From contig DASSMA010000053.1 in assembly GCA_035689115.1 (NCBI GenBank), forward strand, positions 1-64,000: a stretch of DNA of 64,000 nt, read 5' to 3'. Source of the DNA: JAHFUS01 sp035689115. GTDB lineage: Bacteria > Actinomycetota > Acidimicrobiia > Acidimicrobiales > GCA-2861595. The notes under the pieces were generated by a model that was not told the origin of the DNA, did not search any database, and was given only the letters and a program-made list of their open reading frames with translations. Positions 24,958-33,000 of this stretch are shown piece by piece; position 1 is the stretch's first letter; every line of letters starts with the position of its first letter. The translations under genes were made by a program, and so were the position numbers.

Positions 24958-25856
24958 GCGAGGTGCACATCCGCGAGGTGGGGCCGCGCGACGGGCTCCA
25001 GGTGGAGGCGCCCATCCCGGTCGAGGACCGGGTGCGGCTGGTCGACGCCCTTGCCGCCGCCGGCCTTCGCTCCATCGAGGCCACAGCCTTCGTGTCGCCC
25101 AAGGCGGTGCCGGCCATGGCGGGCGCCGCCGAGGTGATGGCCGCCCTGGAGGAGCGGGCCCACCCGGGGGTGCGCTACTCGGTGCTGGTGCCCAACGCCG
25201 AGGGCGCCCGGCGGGCCACGTTCTGCCAGGAAGTCACCTTCACCCTTTCGGCGTCGCCCGGCTACAACGAGCGCAACGTCCGTATGAGCATCGACCGCTC
25301 GGTCGAGGAGCTGGCGGTGGCCGTCTCTGTGCTGGCGCCGCGGGGCATCCCGGTCGACGCCGTGGTGTCGTGTGCCTTCGGCTCCCCGTTCGAGGGCGAC
25401 ATCGACCCCGCCGCCGTGCACGCCCTCGGCTCCCGGCTGCTGGAGGTGGGGGTGGCGTCGCTCACCTACGCCGACACCACCGGGATGGCCACGCCCCGGC
25501 GCATCGCCGACCTGGTGGCGCTCACCGGGCCCGGCGTCGGCCTCCACCTCCATGACACGCGGGGCACCGCACTGGTGAACGCCTACGCCGCCTGGGAGCT
25601 GGGCGTGCACCGGTTCGACACCGCGGTGGGCGGCCTCGGCGGCTCGCCGGCCGCGCCGGCCGGGGGAGGGAAGGGAGCGGGCGGGAACCTGGCCACCGAG
25701 GACCTCGTGCACCTCCTGGCCGACCTCGGCGTGGACACCGGCGTCGACCTCGACCAACTCCTCGACGCCTCGGCCCTGGCCGCCTCGCTGGTCGGGCACC
25801 CGGTGCCGAGCAGGGTGGCCTCCGCCGGGCCGCGAGGCCGCCTGGCCGTGGGGTAG
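24954..25856 (+). CDS. HMG-CoA lyase-like enzyme with altered active-site loop
   Basis: The 300-residue TIM-barrel protein has the DRE-TIM motif REVGPRDGLQVE, SIEATAFVSPKAVPAM, VSCAFGSPFEG and the metal-binding GLHLHDTRG (two His). HMG-CoA lyase cleaves HMG-CoA to acetyl-CoA and acetoacetate in leucine breakdown, which fits its coupling to a carboxylase subunit. The C-terminal loop normally reads GGLGGCP with catalytic Cys (Cys266 in the human enzyme); here it reads GGLGGSP followed by a Gly-rich stretch about five residues longer than usual. Activity may be low or different. Confidence 0.82.
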   Translation: MSEVHIREVGPRDGLQVEAPIPVEDRVRLVDALAAAGLRSIEATAFVSPKAVPAMAGAAEVMAALEERAHPGVRYSVLVPNAEGARRATFCQEVTFTLSASPGYNERNVRMSIDRSVEELAVAVSVLAPRGIPVDAVVSCAFGSPFEGDIDPAAVHALGSRLLEVGVASLTYADTTGMATPRRIADLVALTGPGVGLHLHDTRGTALVNAYAAWELGVHRFDTAVGGLGGSPAAPAGGGKGAGGNLATEDLVHLLADLGVDTGVDLDQLLDASALAASLVGHPVPSRVASAGPRGRLAVG

Positions 25857-25860
25857 CGCG

Positions 25861-26091
25861 GTGCCGTGGTGCGAGGAGTGCAGCCGCTTCCTCACCCCCA
25901 CCAGCATGGGGCCCGGGGGCGAGTGCCCGAGCTGCGGGCGGGTGGTCGCGGCAGAGGCCGAGCCGGCGAGCGGCGAGGAGGAAGAGGCGCCGCACGCCCC
26001 GTGGCACTTCAAGCTGCTCCTGGTCGCCACCGTGCTCTACCTCGGCTTTCGGGCGGTGCAGGGCATCGTGTGGCTCATCGGCAGGTTCTGA
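25861..26091 (+). CDS. Small zinc-ribbon membrane protein
   Basis: The 76-residue protein starts with a CxxC pair (CEECSRFLTP), a second CxxC (CPSCGRVV), an acidic linker and one TM helix (about residues 50-70, LLLVATVLYLGFRAV). The two CxxC knuckles make a zinc ribbon on the cytoplasmic side. GTG 25861 follows the lyase stop by 4 bases, so it is probably co-transcribed. Function is unknown. Confidence 0.72.
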   Translation: MPWCEECSRFLTPTSMGPGGECPSCGRVVAAEAEPASGEEEEAPHAPWHFKLLLVATVLYLGFRAVQGIVWLIGRF

Positions 26092-26118
26092 GCCGACCCT
26101 GGAACCGGCCGGCGCCGG

Positions 26119-26155
26119 CCCGTCGTCCAACGGCCGAACGGGCTCGGACGACGGG
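26119..26155 (+). promoter_or_regulatory. Hairpin that overlaps the ribosome site of the vWA lipoprotein gene
   Basis: CCCGTCGTCC (26119-26128) and GGACGACGGG (26146-26155) are perfect 10-bp arms with a 17-nt loop. The right arm shares bases with the GGGAGG ribosome site (26153-26158) six bases before ATG 26164, so folding would hide it. Confidence 0.5.
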
Positions 26156-26163
26156 AGGCAGCG

Positions 26164-27402
26164 ATGCCGGCATGGCGCAGGCTGGGTGTGGCGGTGATGG
26201 TCGTGGCGGGACTCGGCGCCTGCGGCGGTTCGAACGCCGACGTGATGCGCACGAGCAAGACCCTGGCTGCGGACGACTCGGCGCCGCGTAGCGCCCCGCC
26301 GGCCGGCGAGGCGGCCCCGGCCTCGACGACCGCGCCGGGCGCCCCGATGGCGGCGAGCGGGCAATCCCAGTCGGCGGTCGGCCTCACCGCCGGCAGCACC
26401 GACGACAACGAGCGGTGGGACGACTACCTGTCCTACCGCCGGAGCTTCGCCGGCCTCGGCCTGCGGGTACACGACGTGGACGTGGCGGAGCGGCACGTGT
26501 TCCGGGTCGTGGACCGCTCGGGGCACCCGGTGCTCGGAGCCGCCGTCACGGTGCGGCCGGCGGGAGGCGGCGAGCCGGTGGCCCGGCTGACCACCTACGC
26601 CGACGGCCGGGCCCTCTTCTTCCCCAATGCAACCAAAGGTCAGGCGACCGGCTACGAGGCGGAGGTGAGCGCCGGCGGCGCGTCGCAGACCGTGCGGTTC
26701 GACAGGCAGGCCACGGAGCACAAGGTCGCCCTCGACACCGACGCCCCTCCCCGCACGCGTCTCGACGTGCTCTTCCTGGTCGACGCCACCGGGAGCATGC
26801 AGGACGAGATCGACCGCCTGAAGGACAACATGATCGCCGTCTCCCAGCGCATCGCCGCCCTGCCGGCCAAGCCCGACGTGCGCTTCGCCCTCACCGCCTA
26901 CCGGGACCAGGGCGACGAGTTCGTGACGAGGACCGTGGACTTCACCGGCGACGTGAAGGGCTTCACCGACAACATCGCCGGGCTGCGGGCCGCCGGCGGC
27001 GGCGACACGCCCGAGGCCCTCAGTGCCGGCCTGCGGGCGGGGCTCGACGCCGGCTGGCGGGGAGCCGACACCGTCAAGCTCGTGTTCCTGGTGGCCGACG
27101 CACCGCCGCAGATGGACGACCCCGAAGGCGCCGACTACGCCGCCGAGGTGGTGCGGGCGGCTGCGATGGGCGTCAAGGTTCACCCGATCGCGTCCAGCGG
27201 GCTCGACGACCAGGGCGAGTACGTCTTCCGCCAGCTGGCCGAGATCACCACCGGCCGGTTCGTGTTCCTCACCTACGGCCCCGACGGCGGCCCGGGCGAC
27301 TCGACCTCGATGCACGTCGACAAGTACGCCGTGCTCTCGCTCGACTCCCTCGTGGTCAAGCTGGTCGAGGAGGAGCTGGCCGGCTCGCCGTCCGGCCAGT
27401 AG
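26164..27402 (+). CDS. vWA-domain lipoprotein
   Basis: The 412-residue protein begins with a lipoprotein signal ending in a GLGAC lipobox near residue 20. A disordered Ala/Pro/Ser/Thr linker (25-85), an Ig-like carboxypeptidase-regulatory-type domain (about 100-195) and a vWA domain (about 200-380) follow. The MIDAS reads DATGSM, a Thr-containing variant of DxSxS. TAYRDQGDEF and VAAGGGDTPEAL-like loops supply further ligands. It would sit on the outer face of the membrane and bind a protein partner; none is evident. A hairpin overlaps its ribosome site. Confidence 0.82.
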   Translation: MPAWRRLGVAVMVVAGLGACGGSNADVMRTSKTLAADDSAPRSAPPAGEAAPASTTAPGAPMAASGQSQSAVGLTAGSTDDNERWDDYLSYRRSFAGLGLRVHDVDVAERHVFRVVDRSGHPVLGAAVTVRPAGGGEPVARLTTYADGRALFFPNATKGQATGYEAEVSAGGASQTVRFDRQATEHKVALDTDAPPRTRLDVLFLVDATGSMQDEIDRLKDNMIAVSQRIAALPAKPDVRFALTAYRDQGDEFVTRTVDFTGDVKGFTDNIAGLRAAGGGDTPEALSAGLRAGLDAGWRGADTVKLVFLVADAPPQMDDPEGADYAAEVVRAAAMGVKVHPIASSGLDDQGEYVFRQLAEITTGRFVFLTYGPDGGPGDSTSMHVDKYAVLSLDSLVVKLVEEELAGSPSGQ

Positions 27403-27461
27403 CCCGTCCCGGTCGATCTCGGTGGGCCCTCGGCCGGCGGGGCGCTAGGCTGATTGGTCCA

Positions 27462-27536
27462 CGGGCTGTGGCGCAGCTTGGTTAGCGCGCTTGACTGGGG
27501 GTCAAGAGGTCGGGAGTTCAAATCTCCCCAGCCCGA
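27462..27536 (+). tRNA. tRNA-Pro (anticodon GGG)
   Basis: A full cloverleaf can be read: acceptor CGGGCTG/CAGCCCG, D-stem GCGC with AGCTTGGTTA loop, anticodon stem CTTGA/TCAAG with loop CTGGGGG (anticodon GGG), and T-arm GGGAG-TTCAAAT-CTCCC. The discriminator base is A and no CCA is encoded. The DNA on its 3' side looks accessory. Confidence 0.95.
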
Positions 27537-27561
27537 CGAGAAACCGCAGGTGAGAGGTTCT

Positions 27562-27577
27562 CAGGCTCCGGAGCCTG
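27562..27577. terminator. Palindrome after tRNA-Pro
   Basis: CAGGCTCC/GGAGCCTG is a perfect 16-bp palindrome 25 nt past the tRNA. It may serve as its terminator. Two copies of CTGCACCACGT (27575-27585, 27589-27599) follow it. Confidence 0.4.
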
Positions 27578-27656
27578 CACCACGTCATCTGCACCACGTG
27601 ACGGCCGGTTCAGCGGCAGATGCGCAGGCGCACCACGGCACCCGTATCCTCAAGGC

Positions 27657-28214
27657 ATGGCGTACCCCCTGGCCGCCGGGTACTCGGTCGAGGATCTGGG
27701 CTGGCTCCGTGCCGAGTTGGGGGTCGCCCACCTCGAGCTCGACCCCTGGGGGAGCCTCATCGTGTCTCCGGCCACCGACGAGCACGAGGTCGCCGTAGCG
27801 GTCCTCCACGAGCAGGTGGTCCGCCAGCTGGACCTGCCGCCCGGCAGCGTGCTGGCCAACGGGTTCGCATGGAAGGTCCCGGGCGGGAGCGGCTACACGA
27901 ACGTCGCCGACCTCACGGTGCTCGCGCCGGGGTGGCGGAGGATCGGCGACGTGGACGTCCAGCCGCCTCCGCTGCTCGTGGTCGAGGTGGGATCCCCTTC
28001 GACGCGCGCCGTGGACCGGGGTCGCAAACTCGCCGATTACCGCCTCGGCGGCGCCGTCGTCTACCTCCTGGTGGACCTGCCGAGCGCGGGCGGCCCGCAG
28101 AAGGCCGCCTTCGAGGCACATGCCGAGGACGGCGTCACGGTGGCGACCGGTGCCATCGACCTCGTGATCGCCGGGCAGCCGCTGCGCCTGGACCTTGGCC
28201 TGGCGCCGGCATAG
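27657..28214 (+). CDS. Uma2-family (DUF820) putative PD-(D/E)XK nuclease
   Basis: The 185-residue protein has the Uma2 layout: NVADLTVLAP (catalytic Asp), PPLLVVEVGSPSTRAVDRGRKLADYRLGGAVVYLLVD (Glu, then S-P-S-T-R and Lys-Tyr). The central region is therefore an intact PD-(D/E)XK core. These proteins are widespread in cyanobacteria and actinobacteria with unknown biological role. It starts 120 bases after tRNA-Pro, next to an integrase remnant, which suggests acquisition. Confidence 0.83.
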   Translation: MAYPLAAGYSVEDLGWLRAELGVAHLELDPWGSLIVSPATDEHEVAVAVLHEQVVRQLDLPPGSVLANGFAWKVPGGSGYTNVADLTVLAPGWRRIGDVDVQPPPLLVVEVGSPSTRAVDRGRKLADYRLGGAVVYLLVDLPSAGGPQKAAFEAHAEDGVTVATGAIDLVIAGQPLRLDLGLAPA

Positions 28215-28234
28215 CAGTCGCGGCAGGCCGAACC

Positions 28235-28366
28235 TCAGGATGTGGCCGAGCGTGAACCCCTCTCCGGCCTTGTTGCCAAACCACGCCCGGCGCCGAGGGC
28301 ACTGACGCGAGCGGCGTCCAGCACCGCCGCCGCACCCCGGAGATCGTCGGGTAGACGTGGCTGTGG
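28235..28366 (-). pseudogene. C-terminal remnant of a tyrosine integrase
   Basis: On the minus strand, HSHV (about 28355-28366) in one frame joins LPDDLRGAAAVLDAARVSAL in another frame after a one-base slip near 28354. Together they resemble the end of a phage-type integrase (YxHVLPDDLR ... AAxxLD). The frame then stops at 28235. No catalytic Tyr or upstream core is recoverable. A remnant beside a tRNA fits a decayed integrative element. The call rests on a short match. Confidence 0.35.
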
Positions 28367-28426
28367 ACCCGTAGGCGGCCTGCTTCTGAGCGTCCAGTCG
28401 GCTCGCCACTGCGGCACCATGGTCGG

Positions 28427-29197
28427 ATGGCAGAGGTCATCCGGACGATGAACCACCTACTCGACGACCCTCGCTTCTGGGCTGCCGTCGTGGCGGCCAC
28501 CCTCGAGGTCGACGATCCTGACCCCCTGACTCTCGCGTTCGGAGTCGACGTCGACGAGGCCTGGCACTGGTTCGAGGCCGAAGCTGGCATCGACGGCGAT
28601 GCCGTCGATCAACCTCTGCCGTCCCCGGATGCCGGGTACGAGATCGAGATCCCGATCGCTCGGGTCGAGGTCGCGTTGGGCGATGGGGTCCGGCTTCGGT
28701 TCGACGCTCACTTCGAAGGGTTCACGGTCAGCCTGGACGACGGGTCCCATTCTGGTGACCTTGGAGAATTCTCGGGCCACTACCGACTGCCCCTTCTGCG
28801 CCCGGAGGAAGCATTGCGCCTCGCTGACGTCGCAGTCACGCCGCCGGACGGATCGACCCGATGGCGGCCGGCGATGGCCACGGCGTTGGTAATCGCGGGG
28901 TCATGGGACGGCGATCCGACGCCGCAACTCGTCTCTGCGGTTGCGAGCGCATGGCTGAACACCGGCCTCGTGTCGCAGTCAGGTGCTGATCGGCTGGCTG
29001 AGCTGTGGCGCATACGAGCATCCGAGGAAGCGACGACATGGGCCCTGGCGGCCAGTGGAGTATGGGTGTCGAACAGCATCGAGTGCACGCGTGCCGACAC
29101 AATGGCCATCGAGGCATACGAGGCGGGCCTCGACCCGGAGTTGGATGTAACCCCGAGGGCTGTCGACTTGCTTCTGAGCCGTGCGCTTGCTGAGTAG
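28427..29197 (+). CDS. Hypothetical cytosolic protein
   Basis: The 256-residue protein is acidic, has no signal peptide or TM helix and belongs to no family I recognise. Residues 1-50 are helical (LLDDPRFWAAVVAATLEV), 60-130 are strand-rich (EIEIPIARVEVALGDGVRLRF), and 140-256 are helical (ALVIAGSWDG ... ADTMAIEAYEAGLDPEL). The layout recalls immunity proteins of polymorphic toxins, but no toxin is nearby and this is speculation. ATG 28448 is an alternative start. Codon use is less GC-biased than in the core genes, and it lies in the tRNA-adjacent patch. Confidence 0.6.
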   Translation: MAEVIRTMNHLLDDPRFWAAVVAATLEVDDPDPLTLAFGVDVDEAWHWFEAEAGIDGDAVDQPLPSPDAGYEIEIPIARVEVALGDGVRLRFDAHFEGFTVSLDDGSHSGDLGEFSGHYRLPLLRPEEALRLADVAVTPPDGSTRWRPAMATALVIAGSWDGDPTPQLVSAVASAWLNTGLVSQSGADRLAELWRIRASEEATTWALAASGVWVSNSIECTRADTMAIEAYEAGLDPELDVTPRAVDLLLSRALAE

Positions 29198-29249
29198 GCG
29201 TCATGGGCCAACCCAGCACGGCCTCGGACGTCCTCGCGCCGCTGCGAGA

Positions 29250-30003
29250 TCAGCTCGGAATGACGCAGTCCTCGGCGCGCCCCGTGGTGTGGACGACCAG
29301 CAGGCGGTGGGGGCCAAGCACGAACGCGCCCCGGAGGTCCCGTTCGTACTGGACGATCTCCTGAAGATCGTCGGTGCGCTCACCATGGGGGCCATAACCG
29401 ACGATGTCGTCACCCTTTAGCCCGACCCCGTAGTCGACGCAGAGCACCTCGCGATTGGCCACAAGGAGCCGACCCTTCGGGTGCGCCTTCACAGAGGATC
29501 GCTCGCGCTCGTGTCGCGCCGGACGACAGATCAACGGCCACCAGGTCGACCGATTCGACATGACCACCGAAACGGGTCAGCGTGACCTCCCGGGGCACGA
29601 CGAGGATGGCCTCGCCGTTCTGGATCAGCACGGTGGACCCGACGGGTTTGGGGGCTGGGCCACGGCTCGAACGGGATTCGGTGCGTCCAGCGGCCTGCTT
29701 CCGCGATCGACAGTTCGGCCCTGGTCAGTAGCGCGACAGAGCTGCGATCTGCCGACACGCTCCAGTTCTCGTCCCAGGAGCGCTCCGGCGGGTCGGTAGT
29801 GGTGGGAGACGTAGCTCGTCGACGGGGCCAGCTTCGAACTTGCCCCAGACCAGTCGCTGGCCCGGGCGGTCGAGCAGGACCAGTTGACGGGCGGTCCCCG
29901 CTCGGGCGACCTCGACGATGCGGCCCTCCTCGAGGGCAACCGGCTGCTGCTGAGCCGGTCGCCTCGGCACGTCCGTCGCGAAGACGCGTTCTCCTGCGGG
30001 CAC
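29250..30003 (-). pseudogene. Multiply frameshifted orphan gene
   Basis: Four coding-like segments on the minus strand join only by changing frame. Segment 1 (30003 to about 29830) includes RVFATDVPRRPAQQQPVALEEG and RLVWGKFEAGPVDELRLP. Segment 2 (to about 29650) includes ERSWDENWSVSADRSSVALLT. Segment 3 (29631 to about 29490) includes AILVVPREVTLTRFGGHVESV. Segment 4 (to 29250) includes LLVANREVLCVDYGVG and ends EDCVIPS. The strand-turn cadence suggests a small beta-propeller-like protein of about 250 residues. At least three frameshifts make it a pseudogene unless the assembly is poor here. Confidence 0.55.
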
Positions 30004-30041
30004 GGCGCCTCACGGTACAACCAGCGACTGGCCAAGCGTCT

Positions 30042-30070
30042 GACGGCGACGGCGACGGCGACGGCGACGG
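30042..30070. repeat. Hexamer microsatellite (GACGGC)
   Basis: Almost five tandem copies of GACGGC lie between the pseudogene and the end of the large regulator gene. Copy-number change would add or remove two codons (Ser-Pro on the minus strand) in any frame that crossed it. Confidence 0.8.
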
Positions 30071-30087
30071 AGGCCCGGAACAGGCGG

Positions 30088-33000
30088 CTACGGGCACAGC
30101 GTGCGATAGGGCCGGTGGCCGAAGGCCTCGTGCCACTCGGCCCGGGTGAGGTTGCGGCCGGCGACCGTGCAGGCGAAGCGGATCCAGGTGCGCGGGTCGG
30201 TGTCCCACCGGAACAGGGAGCCGTCGGCGGCGGCGGCCAGCACCGTCGAGGAGCGGCCCTCGAACACGGCGCTGACCGGGACGTTGGGCGGGCCGGGGCG
30301 GATCGACCCGGCCAGCGCGCCGGTGGCGGCGTCCCACACGGACACCTGGCCGTCGAGGCTGCCGGTCACCACAGTCGAGCCGTCGGCCGACCATGCGGCC
30401 GATGTCACCGATGCGCCGTGGGCGCTGCCGGTGGGGCCGCCCGTCCACCGGCCACGGCGCAGGTCGAAGAGGCGGACGTCGCCGCTGGTGCCGGTGACGA
30501 CGAGGCGCCCACCGTCGGGCGACACAGCTTCCGACGCCGACCAGAAGCCGGTGTGGAGACGGCGGAGGACCCGGCCGGAGCCGGTGTCGATGAGGTCGAC
30601 CTCGTCGGGGTCGCCCACGTCGTTGGACACGACGACGGTGAACCGGTCCTCGGGGTCGGGGAACACCTGGCCGAGCTCATGGTGGAGGTCGATCGTCGGC
30701 CCGGCCGGTGCCAGGGTCTCGGCGTCGAGGGCGAACACGGTGCCGGCGCCCTCCGTGACGACCAGCCGCCGGCCGCCCGAGGTGTAGGCGACGCCGGCCG
30801 CCTCGTCCGGCCCGAGCCGGCGTTCCACCAGCAGGCGGCCGGAGCCGGCGTCCCAGACGCGCACGGCGCCGTCCATCCCCGAGCTGGCGAAGCGCCGGCG
30901 GTCGGCCCGCCACGCAATCTGCCACAGACCCTTGTGATGGAGGTCGACGACGGGTCCGAGGCGGTTCGAGGCGAGGTCGCGGAGCTGCACGGTGCCTCCC
31001 GGCGCCGGCGAACCGGCGGTGCCGCTGACGTAGGCGACCGGTCCGCCCGGCACGGGCATCGCCAGGTCGGCGGGTGCGAGCCCGGCGGGGGGGCCCACTT
31101 CAGGCACGAAGCGGTGGTCCTGCCCGAGGTCCCAGCCGACGGTGGTGCCGGTGTCGGTGAGGGCGTGGACGCTGCGGTCGTCCGGCGCGAACCAGACCGA
31201 GGTGACGTTGCCGCTGAAGCCCACCTGTTGCTCGGCGAGTGCCCCTGTGGCGACGTCCCAGACGTCGAGGGCGCCCGAGTCGGGATTGGGGACGGCAACC
31301 AGTGCGCCGTCGTGGGAGAAGGCGAGGCACAGGAAGCCGCCGAGCCCCTCCGGGTCGTGGAAGCGGGCCCGCTCGTGCAGGGTGGCGGCGTCCAGCACCA
31401 CGACCTGGCCGTCGAGGAGCCCGGTCAGGGCCACGCTGCCGCCGTCGTCGCTGGCCGCCATGCGCCCGCCGATCCCGCCGACCGAGCCGACGAGGTTGCC
31501 CGTCGCCGTGTCGTAGGCCCGGATGCCACCGGGCGGGAAGACGGCGGCGTACAGCCGCTTGCCGTCGGGGGAGAGCGCCACCGCGTCGTACTGCGCCCCG
31601 GGGTCGATGCTGGCGACCGGCGCGCCGGGGGCACGCAGGTCCCACACGAGGACCTGGGTCGAGTAGGGGTCGGTCTCGCCGGGGGCACGGAAAAGCGCCA
31701 GGGTGACGGCGAGCATCCGGCCGTCGGCGCTGTAGGCCAGGCTCTGGGCGGCGGACAGCGGGGGGACGCCGCCCAGCTGCCGGGGCAACTCGTCGAGCGT
31801 GCGGCCGTCGTAGAGCACGATCGGGCGGTCGGCCAGCTTGCGCGTGCCCGCCCTCTGCTCGTACTGGTCGCTCAGGTGGGCCACGGCGATCTGGTGCTCG
31901 TCGAGGCTCCAGGTCACGTCGGACGGGGCGAGGACGGGCGGCACCGGCTTGGAGCGGGCCAGGACGGCCGACGTGGCGGCGTCGACCAGCACCAGCCGTC
32001 CGCCGTCGTAGGCGACCAGGCGGTCGCCCCGGATGCTGGGGGCGAGGCCGCCGGCCACATGGCTGCGCTGGGGTGCGACCAGGCCGGCGTGGCGGGCCAG
32101 CACGCCGGCCAGGTTGGCCCGCGTCTCGGGAGCGTCGTCGAGGCGGACGCCTCCGACGGCCAGGAGCAGAGCGCGGTTCGGGTCGGTGGTGGCCAGCGCC
32201 TGGGCGCCGACCCGCCGGGCGTCGGCGTGCGCCGCCGCCGTCGTCGACCGGCTGGTCTGGCGCACGGCCAGGGCGCTGGCGACCAGCGCCACCACCAGGA
32301 GGCCAGCCACCAGGGAAAGCATGCGCCGAAGCCGGCGGTGGGCGACGGCCTGGTGGCGGGCCCGCTCGTCGGCCGCACGGTCGGCCTCGCGCCGGCTGGC
32401 CTCGACGAACTCGGACACCAGCGGCTCGACCTCGCCGTGGCTGGCCACCAGCTCCGAGGCGGCGGCCAGGCGGGCGCCGCGATAGAGGTCGTCGTCACTC
32501 CGCCCGCCGGCCTCCCAAGAGCGGGAGGCGGCCCGCAGATCGCGATGGAGGACGAGTTCGGCCCTGACCTCCTCGAGCCAGCCGGCCAGTTGCGGCCACG
32601 CCCCGAAGACGACCTCGTGGACGACGTCGACCTCGGCCTCACCCCGCTGGACCACCCGGGCGTCGACCAGGGCGTCGAAGGCGGCGCTGAGGTGAGCGGG
32701 AACCTGGTCGGCCGGCAGGCGCCGGCGCACCCACTGCCCGTCCCCGGTGACGTCGACCAGGCGGAGCATCGCGTCGCGCACGGGGCCCTCGCCGGCGACG
32801 GCGACCGCTCGCGCTCCCATCCGCTGGACGGCGGCCGCCAGGCCGCCGTGGCGGAGGTAGCACTCCAAGGTGAGGCGATCGTCGATCCGGGCCTCCCAGA
32901 CTTCGGCGAGGGCAGCGGACAGGAGCGGCAGGGTGGCGTCGTGGCCGGCGACGTCCTCGCCGATGCGGTCGCTGAGCTCGGGCTCGACGGTGCAGCCGGT

